51,477 bases of DNA, from contig JAIPBS010000005.1 in assembly GCA_021738625.1 (NCBI GenBank), positions 1 through 51,477 of the forward strand. The letters run 5' to 3'. A model generated the notes under the pieces. It did not search any database. It was not told the origin of the DNA and saw only the letters and a program-made list of their open reading frames with translations. The DNA comes from Bacteroidales bacterium. GTDB taxonomy: Bacteria > Bacteroidota > Bacteroidia > Bacteroidales > JAIOZK01. How positions within the stretch are numbered: the stretch's first letter is position 1; each line of letters starts with the position of its first letter. The translations under genes were made by a program, and so were the position numbers. Below are positions 43,132-51,477 of the stretch, piece by piece.

Positions 43132-45415
43132 TCTCTAGTAAAAAATCCTCACTTAAACCCGAATCAGAACTTCCACCTATCCAGACCCGGAATTTCCCGG
43201 GCTCCACTTTGTAGTTTCCTTTGGCATCAAAAAATCCAAGTTCACTTACAGGTAATGTAAAATGCACAGACACTTTCTTTCCCGGATCAATGCTAATCCG
43301 CTTGAAATCTTTTAATTCCTTGACAGGCCTGGTGATCGAGGCAACCATGTCGCGGATGTAGATTTGAACCACTTCAGTACCCATATAAATACCGGTATTG
43401 GCAAGATCGATACTTACTTTGAGGCTGTCATCATTGTTCAGTCTGTTCTTTTCCAAAATCAAATTGGAATATTCAAAACTTGTATAGGATAATCCAAATC
43501 CGAATGGATAAAGCGGTTTGAAACCAACATCCAGATAATGGCTTGTGTTGCCTATCGAAGTCTGAAAACTTCTTACCGGTATATCCTGAATATGTGTAAA
43601 AGATTCATCACTGGGTGGTCGGCCTGTATTCTTATGTGCATAGTAAACAGGTATTTGCCCGGGCGCTTTTGGAAACGTAACGGGTAATTTCCCCGAAGGC
43701 GATTTGACACCAAAAAGAACATCTGCCAATGCAGGGCCGGCCATTGTTCCCGGATGCCATGCATAGATCACAGCATCAGCGTATTGCTGTATTTCACCAA
43801 TTGTCAGTGGCCTGGCCGTCATCACAACAAGTATGAGGGGTTTGCCAGTTTTCGATAGTTCTTTAACCAGATCATTCTGTGCACCGGGTAAGTCCAGGTA
43901 AGCCCTGCTATGCGCCTCACCGGTGATAATGGATTCTTCACCGGCAAATACAATTATTGCTTCAGAATTCACTGCTGCCTGCAACGCTCCGGGGAATCCT
44001 TCTTTATCCAATGACCTCATGGTCTCTAAAGCTTTTGCATAATTAATTCTATCCCTGCCCAGCATGTTTTTCAATGCCAACAAAGGAGTGATGCTTAGGT
44101 TGGTATCCCCATCAAATATCCAGGTTCCCAATTGCTCATAACGATCATCAGCCATAGGGCCAATGACGGCAAGCTTTTTAATGTTTTTATTCAGGGGAAG
44201 CGTTTGATTTTTATTCTTCAGCAAAACAAAACTCTGCTCTGCTATTTTCCTTGCAATATTAAAATGACTGTCGGGTGGATTGTTTATAACCTCTTCCGGA
44301 TTTGCATAAGGATATTCAAACAAATCAAGTTGTAATTTTATCCTTAATATTCTGCGCACTGCATCATCAATCAAATCCTCGGATATCTCACAGGATTCAA
44401 CCATTTCTTTAAGGTGATTGCAATAAGTTGATGTTGCCATCTCCATGTCAAGCCCGGCCTGCATGCTCTTCCTAGCTGCTTCTCTTTCATTGGCAACAAA
44501 ACCGTGCGTTTGCATTTCAGTAATTGAAGCCCAGTCGCTCACAACAAAACCTTTAAAATCCCAGCGTTCTTTTAATATGTTTCTCAGCAAAAACGCATTG
44601 CCCGAAGCAGGTACCCCGTTCAATTCATTAAAACCTGTCATAAATGTATGGACGCCCGCATCCTTCAAAGCTTTAAAAGGCGGAAAATAAACATTCCAGA
44701 GTTCAACTTCAGGGATGCTCGCCGAATTGTAATCCCTTCCACCCTCGGCCGCACCATAGCCGGCGAAATGCTTGGCACAGGCGGCCATTAAATATTCCTT
44801 ATCAGGATCATTCCCATGAAAACCTCGCATCATGGCCAGTCCCATTCGTGTGACCAAGAGAGGATCTTCCCCGAAACTCTCTGCCATTCTTCCCCAGCGT
44901 GGATCACGGGCAATATCGATCATCGGTGCAAAATTCCAGTTAATACCAACACTGCTTGCTTCTTTGGCTGATACCAGCGCCCCCTTTCTGATCAGCCCGG
45001 GATTGAAAGTTGCTGCCATCCCGATGTTGATGGGAAGTACAGTTTTAAATCCATGGATGACATCCCGCCCAAAAAGCAAAGGAATGCCAAGTTCACTTTC
45101 TTCAACTGCTATCAGTTGCATTTTCTGTATCACCTCCGGCCTGACTTCATTCAAAACACCGCCAATACGACCTTTTCTGATTCGTTCTTCGAGTTCTTCC
45201 AACTGATCATTGCCCGGGCTGTTCATCAACTGTAACTGACCTATTTTGTCTTCAAGTGACATGCGGCCCAACAAGCTTTCAACTTTTTCATCAATTGCAT
45301 CCGAATGTTGGGATTTATTTTCACATGCGGATAAAGCGAAAACAAGACAACAGATCAGGAGGAAGTATATCGCTTTAGGTATATTTAGCACAATGTGATT
45401 TTCAAATGTTAACAC
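43124..45415 (-). CDS. GH3 beta-glucosidase lipoprotein
   Basis: A 763-aa GH3 enzyme of the BglX type. A lipobox with Cys31 (ALSAC) anchors it, probably facing the periplasm. The nucleophile is Asp294 in GFVVSDWASI; KHFAGYGAAEGGRDYN (215-230) and GRDVIHGF (116-123) are the usual substrate-binding motifs. The (alpha/beta)6 and fibronectin type III domains are complete. It removes glucose from the non-reducing ends of beta-glucooligosaccharides. The start could also be further in (Val10/GTG), but the ATG at 45415 gives a full signal peptide. Confidence 0.92.
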   Translation of the reverse strand: MLTFENHIVLNIPKAIYFLLICCLVFALSACENKSQHSDAIDEKVESLLGRMSLEDKIGQLQLMNSPGNDQLEELEERIRKGRIGGVLNEVRPEVIQKMQLIAVEESELGIPLLFGRDVIHGFKTVLPINIGMAATFNPGLIRKGALVSAKEASSVGINWNFAPMIDIARDPRWGRMAESFGEDPLLVTRMGLAMMRGFHGNDPDKEYLMAACAKHFAGYGAAEGGRDYNSASIPEVELWNVYFPPFKALKDAGVHTFMTGFNELNGVPASGNAFLLRNILKERWDFKGFVVSDWASITEMQTHGFVANEREAARKSMQAGLDMEMATSTYCNHLKEMVESCEISEDLIDDAVRRILRIKLQLDLFEYPYANPEEVINNPPDSHFNIARKIAEQSFVLLKNKNQTLPLNKNIKKLAVIGPMADDRYEQLGTWIFDGDTNLSITPLLALKNMLGRDRINYAKALETMRSLDKEGFPGALQAAVNSEAIIVFAGEESIITGEAHSRAYLDLPGAQNDLVKELSKTGKPLILVVMTARPLTIGEIQQYADAVIYAWHPGTMAGPALADVLFGVKSPSGKLPVTFPKAPGQIPVYYAHKNTGRPPSDESFTHIQDIPVRSFQTSIGNTSHYLDVGFKPLYPFGFGLSYTSFEYSNLILEKNRLNNDDSLKVSIDLANTGIYMGTEVVQIYIRDMVASITRPVKELKDFKRISIDPGKKVSVHFTLPVSELGFFDAKGNYKVEPGKFRVWIGGSSDSGLSEDFLLENE

Positions 45416-45481
45416 AAAATCTTATTAAAAATGCATCCGTTTTAACTACCTGATGAAAACATTCAGGTGGTAACGTATTTT

Positions 45482-47038
45482 CTAATAGCCCTCATTTTGC
45501 CGGAATAAACCTCCGGATAAATCTATTTCGGTTTGAGGTATAGGCAGAAATCCTTTTGTGGCCTGATCGAATGTGACATCGAAGATTACCTGATCGCCGA
45601 TGTATTTGGGCCCGCGCACACCAATAACAGTCAACTCTTCGGATGCAACAGCCATTCCCTGTCTGAGCAAATCAAAATAGCGAATGCCTTCAAGCGACAG
45701 TTCGAGTCTTCTTTCCCTGAGGATGTTCTCCATGGTTGCAGGAACGCTTTCCAAACCGACCCGGTCTCTCACCCGGTCGAGGTATTGCTGTGCGTTGGGA
45801 CTTCCCAGTTCTGCCGCCATCAGTAAAACATCCGAAAATCTTATTACACGGTGATTACATGTCCTGTTGAGTTCAAACTGACCACCTGCGCCCCAGTGTT
45901 CGGCGTCAGATGTGTATTTATTTGAAAAATAGCCGGTATGTTGATAACCTTCGGTTAAGACTCCATCCAGGCTATCCTGGAACAAAACCGTATGATACAA
46001 ACGTGGATCACCCTCAAGGTCATCAACCAATTTTTGTCCGACAATTCCAAAACTCCAACCCCTGTTCCACTTCTCTGAACCGGTCACTCGCGGTCCCTGC
46101 ATCTGGGCGGCGAGATTGCCTTCGCCACCAACCACATAGTCCCAATCCCACCATTGCGGGGTGTCTCCATAGGATATTTCAAAAACCGATTCGACGCCGA
46201 ATTCACCGGCGAGCTTAAAGTTCATTCGATAGTCCTCGAAGAGGTCATGTCCGCTATTCTGGATCAGGTCCTCAAGGTATTGCAGGGCAACCGCTCTGTC
46301 AACGACGGTTTCTCCGGCATTTAATTCGCTGGCGTAAATACCGTTGTAAAACAGATAGACCCGCGCCAGCAATGCCTCGGCAGCCCATTTGCTGATTCTG
46401 CCTGCTTCGGCCGGTGGGATCACCTCAGGCAACGCATCAATTGCATCAACCAGGTCGCTCGCGATTTGGTCGTACACCTCCTTGGGGGTGTTCTGCTCCT
46501 GATCATATCCTGAAGGTCCTTTGATGGTCTCGGTTAGCAAAGGTATGTTTTCAAAAAACCGAACCTGTTCAACATAGAAATATGCCCTTAGGAACTTGCA
46601 TTCGGCAATGATGCGGTCTTTGAATTCACGGGAGGCATCAATATCTTCGATTTTCTCAAGGAGCAGGTTTGCTCTGAAAATCCCAATGTAATTCTTAATC
46701 CAAATGGCGTGAATTATTTTATTGGTCGTAGGAATATCGAATGTGTTTAACTCGTTCTCATCCATGCCATCGTTTGCATCGGCTCCACCGGCATAGGAGT
46801 CGTCCGACAAAATATCCGACATGGTAACGAAGGGCGCCCATGAAACGCCCGGGCTGGATTGATAACCCAGGACATCGTAAACGGCAACGAGCGCCATCAT
46901 CGCATCTTCCTCGGTTTGATAGAAGTTTGTACTCACTTCCTGATCCAGTGGTTTTCGATCCAGGAACTCTTTCTCGCAAGCACTGAGAAAAACAGCAATC
47001 AATAAAAACAGAATGGGATATAATTGTTCTCTTTTCAT
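45482..47038 (-). CDS. SusD-like outer-membrane glycan-binding lipoprotein
   Basis: A 518-aa SusD/RagB protein with lipobox FLSAC (Cys21) followed by EKEFLDRKPLDQ, the typical post-lipobox sequence. The N-terminal TPR-rich region and C-terminal RagB/SusD domain (VIRFSDVLLMAAEL, RERRLELSLEGIRYFDLLR) are complete. It forms the lid over its SusC partner and binds the oligosaccharide at the cell surface. It starts 18 bp after the SusC stop. Confidence 0.96.
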   Translation of the reverse strand: MKREQLYPILFLLIAVFLSACEKEFLDRKPLDQEVSTNFYQTEEDAMMALVAVYDVLGYQSSPGVSWAPFVTMSDILSDDSYAGGADANDGMDENELNTFDIPTTNKIIHAIWIKNYIGIFRANLLLEKIEDIDASREFKDRIIAECKFLRAYFYVEQVRFFENIPLLTETIKGPSGYDQEQNTPKEVYDQIASDLVDAIDALPEVIPPAEAGRISKWAAEALLARVYLFYNGIYASELNAGETVVDRAVALQYLEDLIQNSGHDLFEDYRMNFKLAGEFGVESVFEISYGDTPQWWDWDYVVGGEGNLAAQMQGPRVTGSEKWNRGWSFGIVGQKLVDDLEGDPRLYHTVLFQDSLDGVLTEGYQHTGYFSNKYTSDAEHWGAGGQFELNRTCNHRVIRFSDVLLMAAELGSPNAQQYLDRVRDRVGLESVPATMENILRERRLELSLEGIRYFDLLRQGMAVASEELTVIGVRGPKYIGDQVIFDVTFDQATKGFLPIPQTEIDLSGGLFRQNEGY

Positions 47039-47056
47039 AGCATCAGGTTTTTTGAG

Positions 47057-50000
47057 TTAAAAAATGATATTCATTCCAAATCGAAAAATTCTCGCTTGTG
47101 GATAAATCCCCCTGTCAATACCAATATCGAATGAACTCATAGCGCCAATTTCGGGATCTGCACCAGTATATTGCGTGATTGTCACCAGGTTTTCAGCAGA
47201 AACGTAAAAGCGCCACCTTGTAATATTGATCTTTGACAAAACGGGTCTTGGGATTGTATAACCGATCTGTATGTTTTTCAGCCTCAAATAGGATCCATTT
47301 TCTATATAAAGATCCGAGACACGGTAATTGTTGTTTACATCAATCCAGGTGTACCTGGGGATCTCATTGGATGTTCCTTCTCCGGTCCAACGGTCGAGTA
47401 TTTTCGTGGTTCTGTTTGTATAGCGCAGATCCTGGCGTTGGGAACCATTAAAAATTTCTTGACCGAGTGCCCCGATCATGAGAAATGAAAAGTCGAAGTT
47501 TGAATATTCGAGAGATGCATTCACTCCCAGGGTCCAGTCAGGTGTGGGGTTTCCTATCATGGTGCGGTCTTTCTCATTAATGAGGTTATCCTCATTCACA
47601 TCAACAAATATCACATCCCCGGGTTGAGCATTTGGTTGAAGCAATGATCCATCGGATCCGATATGATTGTAGATGTCTTGTTGGTTCTGGAAGATGCCGG
47701 CTGTTTTGAATCCCCAGAAGTAAGCGATCGGCAGTCCCTGTTCCGATCTGGTAACAAGGCCGGCGATTGCCCAGGTAGCCCCGGGGATCACCTTATCGTC
47801 ATTTCCTATATAGGTCATTTCGTTTTGATTATATGCCGTGTTCACTCCAAAGGAATAGCGCAGCTTTTCGTTGTAGTTGCGGTAGTTAAGCGAGAACTCA
47901 ACACCTTTATTTCGAACGCTTCCCACGTTGGCAAATGGCGGGCTATTGCCCACATGTGCCGGAATGGGAATCCTTTCCAGCAACCCGTTTGTGTTTTTTA
48001 TGTAATAATCCACTGTGGCTGTCAGGCGGTTATTAAATGCGCCCATTTCCATTCCAATGTCCAATTGTTCGGATTCTTCCCAATGGATGTCAGAATTCTC
48101 GATATACGATGGCGATGCACCCGTGAGTCTTCCACCTCCGAATATGTAACCGCGGCTTTTATCAATCGGAGACACGAACTGATAGAATCCGATGTTATCG
48201 TTACCATTAATTCCCCATGAAGCCCTAAGCTTGATAAAATTTAAAGGTTTGAGGTTGGGCATCCAGGGTTCTTCAGTTAACAACCAGCTAAACCCTACAG
48301 AGGGAAAGGTTCCGAAGCGATTGTTGGGGCCGAATCTGGAGGAGCCGTCCCGGCGTATAATCCCGGTGAATGCATAGCGGCTTTTGTAGTCATAGGTTGC
48401 CCTGCCGAACACAGAAAAGCGAGACCAGTGATATGCCCCTCCGGTTGCAACCCAGGCGGTGTCGGTTGCCATGTTCAGGTAAATATTGTCCGGATCGAAT
48501 GTCGGTACTTTGGTGTTGAACCCGTCAAGGTTTTCACTGAAAAACTCTTCCGCAGAGGTACCGGCCATCACTGAAAATTGATGATCGCCAATTTTTTTCT
48601 TGTAAGTGAGTGTGTTTTCCCATTGCCAGCGAATATCCCGCACAACGCTTTTGTACACGGATGTTTTTTCCGTATTGTTCTGGGCTCCGTTAAGGTAGAA
48701 CAAAGGGCGGTAGGAGTCGTAATTGACATAGGCCAAATCGGCGCCGAGCGAAGTCCTGAAACTTAATCCTTCCATAAGTTCATATTCGCCATAGACGTTA
48801 CCAACAATCTTGTCCACTCTTGACTCACCTGTTTGGATTTCAAGTAGAGCGAGCGGGTTCACGACTTCTGCGCCAACATATTTGGAAATACCGTAAACAT
48901 TGCCGAACTCATCAGTTACAACCGGTTCGTTTGAATAGGGTGGCTGTGATAAGATATTAGGGTCGGTCTGGAACAGCGGGGTTAAGGGATCCATGTTCAG
49001 GGCACTGCTATACACGCCATTGAAAGACTGATTGCTGGCGATCCCCCTTCTTACGATATGGGAATATGCAAGGTTGTTACCAAATTTAAATCTCTCGCTT
49101 ACCTGGTGCTGGGTGTTTAACCTGGCCGTGAGGCGGTCAAACTGGGATTTGCTTCCTCCGATAATTCCCTCCTGGGAGAAATAAGAAAAAGAGGAGATAT
49201 AACTGGATTTCTCGTTACCTCCTGTTACAGATAAATCGTAATTCATCATGGGGGCATTCTTTTCAAACATCAGATCTTGCCAATTGGTGTTATTGGCCGG
49301 AACTTCATTCAGATCAAAGGGTTCCGTAAGCCCGGCGTTTCTGGCGCCTTCATTCATGAGTGCACGGTACTGATCGGCATTGAGCATGTCGAGGGTTTTG
49401 GTGGGATTCTGAATTCCATAATAAGAAGAGAAAGAAACCTGCATACCTGTAGCCCCTATGGTGCCTTTTTTTGTTGTGATCAAAACTACCCCGTTTGCGG
49501 CCCTTGAACCGTATATTGCTGCAGATGCAGCATCTTTCAGTACATCTATGGATTCGATGTCACCCGGATTCAGGTAATCGATTCCGCTTACAGGTAACCC
49601 GTCTACAACGTATAAGGGGTCGGCATCGCCGGTTGTTCCTATCCCACGAATTCGCACGGTTGGAGCTTCTCCGGGCTGTCCGGAAAGCTGCGTTACCTGT
49701 ACACCAGGAGTTCTGCCCTGCATTGCTTGCTCAGCGCGAAGCACTGGTATTTTTTCAATTTCTTTGGCGTCTACTCTGGCAATGGAACCGGTAACCACTT
49801 TCTTTTGTTGGGTTCCGTATCCAATGACCACCACCTCATCAAGTTCGCTGATATCGGGGGCCATGGATACATTTAAATGTGAGCGTCCCTGGATGGGAAT
49901 CACCATTCTTTTATACCCAACATAAGTAAAGATCAGGGTATCGTTTTCGTGGGAAACTTTTAGGCTAAAGTTTCCATCCACGTCAGATATGGTCCCATTG

Positions 50001-50152
50001 GTTGTTTTGTTTTCAATAATTGTTGCTCCAGGAATACTCTGACCGGTTTCCTGGTCTGTTATTTTGCCGGTAATCGTGTGCTGGGCACTCAGGTATGTAG
50101 TGAAAGAGACAAAAAACAGGATGAGAAATATTTTACAGTAATTCCTCTTCAT
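47057..50152 (-). CDS. SusC-like TonB-dependent transporter
   Basis: A 1031-aa SusC/RagA-type outer-membrane transporter. The order is: signal peptide (cleavage near YLSAQ), carboxypeptidase-D-like regulatory domain (TGKITDQETGQSIPGATI), TonB box region (DEVVVIGYGTQQKK), plug domain (VRIRGIGTTGDADPLYVVDG) and 22-strand barrel ending in FRFGMNIIF. No N-terminal sigma-factor-signalling (STN) domain is seen, so it is transport only. With SusD it imports glucan oligosaccharides by TonB energy. Confidence 0.97.
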   Translation of the reverse strand: MKRNYCKIFLILFFVSFTTYLSAQHTITGKITDQETGQSIPGATIIENKTTNGTISDVDGNFSLKVSHENDTLIFTYVGYKRMVIPIQGRSHLNVSMAPDISELDEVVVIGYGTQQKKVVTGSIARVDAKEIEKIPVLRAEQAMQGRTPGVQVTQLSGQPGEAPTVRIRGIGTTGDADPLYVVDGLPVSGIDYLNPGDIESIDVLKDAASAAIYGSRAANGVVLITTKKGTIGATGMQVSFSSYYGIQNPTKTLDMLNADQYRALMNEGARNAGLTEPFDLNEVPANNTNWQDLMFEKNAPMMNYDLSVTGGNEKSSYISSFSYFSQEGIIGGSKSQFDRLTARLNTQHQVSERFKFGNNLAYSHIVRRGIASNQSFNGVYSSALNMDPLTPLFQTDPNILSQPPYSNEPVVTDEFGNVYGISKYVGAEVVNPLALLEIQTGESRVDKIVGNVYGEYELMEGLSFRTSLGADLAYVNYDSYRPLFYLNGAQNNTEKTSVYKSVVRDIRWQWENTLTYKKKIGDHQFSVMAGTSAEEFFSENLDGFNTKVPTFDPDNIYLNMATDTAWVATGGAYHWSRFSVFGRATYDYKSRYAFTGIIRRDGSSRFGPNNRFGTFPSVGFSWLLTEEPWMPNLKPLNFIKLRASWGINGNDNIGFYQFVSPIDKSRGYIFGGGRLTGASPSYIENSDIHWEESEQLDIGMEMGAFNNRLTATVDYYIKNTNGLLERIPIPAHVGNSPPFANVGSVRNKGVEFSLNYRNYNEKLRYSFGVNTAYNQNEMTYIGNDDKVIPGATWAIAGLVTRSEQGLPIAYFWGFKTAGIFQNQQDIYNHIGSDGSLLQPNAQPGDVIFVDVNEDNLINEKDRTMIGNPTPDWTLGVNASLEYSNFDFSFLMIGALGQEIFNGSQRQDLRYTNRTTKILDRWTGEGTSNEIPRYTWIDVNNNYRVSDLYIENGSYLRLKNIQIGYTIPRPVLSKINITRWRFYVSAENLVTITQYTGADPEIGAMSSFDIGIDRGIYPQARIFRFGMNIIF

Positions 50153-50230
50153 AATATTTACTTGTTAAGGTGAATCAACTAAAAAACGGTATTGAATTTT
50201 TAATGCCTGGTTCCGGTAAATCATTTTGCC

Positions 50231-51364
50231 TTAATTTGAAGTATCACTTTGAAAAACCCGTATATAATCAACCTTCATTTGCTGTGGGAAAACAGTTGAT
50301 GCATCCGGGTTACCGGGCCAGTTACCTCCAACAGCCACATTCATAATAAACCAGAACTCCTGATGGAATTCGCTCATTTGGGCTTCGGTTGTCGACAACT
50401 CATTATAAATCTCATCATCGACATACCATTTGATTGAGGTTTCATCCCATACAATGGAAAAAACATGATATGCTTCGGCAAGCGAATAGGGAGAAACAGT
50501 TGTACTTTGCCCATAGCTGGCATGTCCCTGTCCGTCGTCCCAGTGTGCCGTGCCATGACAGGTGTTTTCGGTACCACCGATCATTTCCATTATATCAATC
50601 TCTCCGCATTTAGGCCATCCGACAGAATTGTGGTTGTTTCCGAGCATCCAGAGCGCGGGCCAGATTCCCTGGCCTTGGGGCATCAGAGCACGGATATCAA
50701 TCCTGCCATAACGGAAAGACTGCTTACCCCCGCTGATCATTCTGGCCGAAGTATAATCACGACCGCCGAAACTTTCCTGCCTTGCTTCAATGGTAAGGAC
50801 GCTGTCGCCGACGCTTGCATTTTCGGCACGGTAATATTCCAGTTCATTATTGCCCCATCCGCAAAGATTCGGGCAACCGTCGCCAATCTCAAAATCCCAG
50901 TTGGACATATTGATTGCGTTGTCATTGAACTCATCCTGCCATACAAGCTCATAATCTTCATATTCAAAAGGTGAGATATAACCTTTGCTTAGAGGAACGA
51001 CCGGAGCGGGACCGACACCTTGAATGGTTATTGTTTCGGTAGTTGATATATATCTGTCTGAAGGTCCATAAGCTCTGATCACAATGCTGTACTCGCCTTT
51101 GTCTTCAAAAGTATATTCAAACAGGCCGGTACTGTTCATCTCCTCGGGTAGTTCTTGTTCGTCTATATAAAACCAATATTCATTGGTATTCATTGCAGTT
51201 GCCTGTATGACCACATGAAAATTTTCGTGATCTATTGAAACAATTTCAATTGTTAAGTCATAAGGATCTCCTGAATGATCTATTTCATCATTTTTTTCGC
51301 ATGATATAAATGAGAAAGCCAGAAGAACCACCAGCATACCAGTATATTGAACAGGTTTTATCAT
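50231..51364 (-). CDS. GH16 endo-beta-glucanase (laminarinase-like) lipoprotein
   Basis: A 377-aa surface lipoprotein (Cys22 in SFISC). Residues ~35-117 form a PKD/Ig-like domain and ~138-375 the GH16 beta-jelly-roll. The catalytic site GEIDIMEMIG gives nucleophile Glu255, Asp257 and acid/base Glu260; the extra Met within ExDxxE (beta-bulge form) is typical of laminarinases (GH16_3) and not of lichenases. WPALWMLG and the Trp-rich cleft motifs are present. It should cut beta-1,3- or mixed-linkage glucan at the surface before SusCD uptake. It lies 78 bp upstream of the SusC gene in the same orientation. Confidence 0.93.
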   Translation of the reverse strand: MIKPVQYTGMLVVLLAFSFISCEKNDEIDHSGDPYDLTIEIVSIDHENFHVVIQATAMNTNEYWFYIDEQELPEEMNSTGLFEYTFEDKGEYSIVIRAYGPSDRYISTTETITIQGVGPAPVVPLSKGYISPFEYEDYELVWQDEFNDNAINMSNWDFEIGDGCPNLCGWGNNELEYYRAENASVGDSVLTIEARQESFGGRDYTSARMISGGKQSFRYGRIDIRALMPQGQGIWPALWMLGNNHNSVGWPKCGEIDIMEMIGGTENTCHGTAHWDDGQGHASYGQSTTVSPYSLAEAYHVFSIVWDETSIKWYVDDEIYNELSTTEAQMSEFHQEFWFIMNVAVGGNWPGNPDASTVFPQQMKVDYIRVFQSDTSN

Positions 51365-51372
51365 AGTAAAAT

Positions 51373-51405
51373 AGGGGCTATGAACCTTTAACAGCCATAG
51401 CCCCT
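51373..51405 (-). terminator. hairpin upstream of the GH16 gene
   Basis: AGGGGCTATG (51373-51382) pairs with CATAGCCCCT (51396-51405). On the minus strand it follows the preceding PUL gene and is trailed by ATTTTAC. It may partly terminate that transcript and so set the ratio of the gene upstream to the GH16-SusCD genes. Confidence 0.6.
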
Positions 51406-51414
51406 TGATTCAAA

Positions 51415-51477
51415 TTATTCGAACTTAAAATTTCTGATATAGAATGTACCTTCAGCATCATGCCCACCACCAGCAAG
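51415..51477 (-). CDS. C-terminus of a PUL gene, cut by the window edge
   Basis: Only the last 20 codons plus stop are present, ending in FYIRNFKFE. This resembles the final strand of jelly-roll carbohydrate-binding domains in PUL lipoproteins, so it may be a surface glycan-binding protein or a CBM-bearing hydrolase (inference). It is in the same orientation as the GH16 gene, 50 bp upstream of it. Confidence 0.6.
   Translation of the reverse strand, partial: LAGGGHDAEGTFYIRNFKFE

Noticed and set aside
47233..50974. Plus-strand ORFs of 60-185 codons across the PUL
   Set aside because: All are shadows of the SusC, SusD and GH16 genes, without start signals or recognisable domains.

Overview
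The window comes from a member of the Bacteroidota, most likely an environmental Bacteroidales or Marinilabiliales-type organism. The evidence is a SusC/SusD pair, T9SS-type sorting domains, Fibrobacter-type FISUMP repeats, many promoters of the Bacteroidota form (TTTG, 19-21 nt, TAnnTTTG), a near absence of Shine-Dalgarno sequences, and the gene order rpsU-xerC-hpf-tRNAs-tuf-tRNA(Trp)-secE-nusG-rplKAJL-rpoBC.

Layout. (1) 1-5320: a Fic AMP-transferase whose 3' tip looks like the end of an insertion element, a group II intron with its maturase, and a serine-hydrolase lipoprotein. (2) 5321-10527, minus strand: a four-gene signalling operon with an NMT1/THI5-like periplasmic binding protein, a dCache-HAMP-SpoIIE phosphatase-HATPase protein, a HATPase-GNAT fusion and a STAS anti-sigma-factor antagonist. 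A 197-bp MITE with target-site duplication lies just upstream. (3) 10873-21604, plus strand: FISUMP lipid-free secreted protein, GtrA membrane protein, a blue-copper protein between two clusters of palindromic repeats, a membrane-anchored AraC regulator, an Acg-like nitroreductase, an 8-TM protein, a DUF6544-like protein and three NAD(P)-dependent oxidoreductases or epimerases. (4) 21669-37314: the core translation and transcription block, with six tRNAs, tuf, secE, nusG, ribosomal proteins L11, L1, L10 and L7/L12, rpoB, rpoC and a DUF3467 protein, closed by a strong terminator. (5) 37357-51477, minus strand: a polysaccharide utilisation locus for a beta-glucan, probably beta-1,3-glucan (laminarin-like).

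How the PUL should work (inference from families): the GH16 lipoprotein cuts polymer at the surface, SusC/SusD import oligosaccharides, the GH3 and the GH2/GH5-like lipoproteins trim them, an MFS sugar porter carries small sugars across the inner membrane, and a cytoplasmic GH94 phosphorylase splits a disaccharide with phosphate.

The most unusual signal is a set of short palindromes (15-18 bp, usually 7-8 bp arms round a 0-1 nt centre) embedded inside structured RNAs and reading frames. They occur in intron domain V, in the maturase gene, in the GNAT fusion gene, and in truncated copies of tRNA-Val and tRNA-Tyr. In both tRNA copies the palindrome replaces the 5' strand of the anticodon stem. 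This suggests a dispersed micro-palindrome that substitutes into hairpin-forming sequence.
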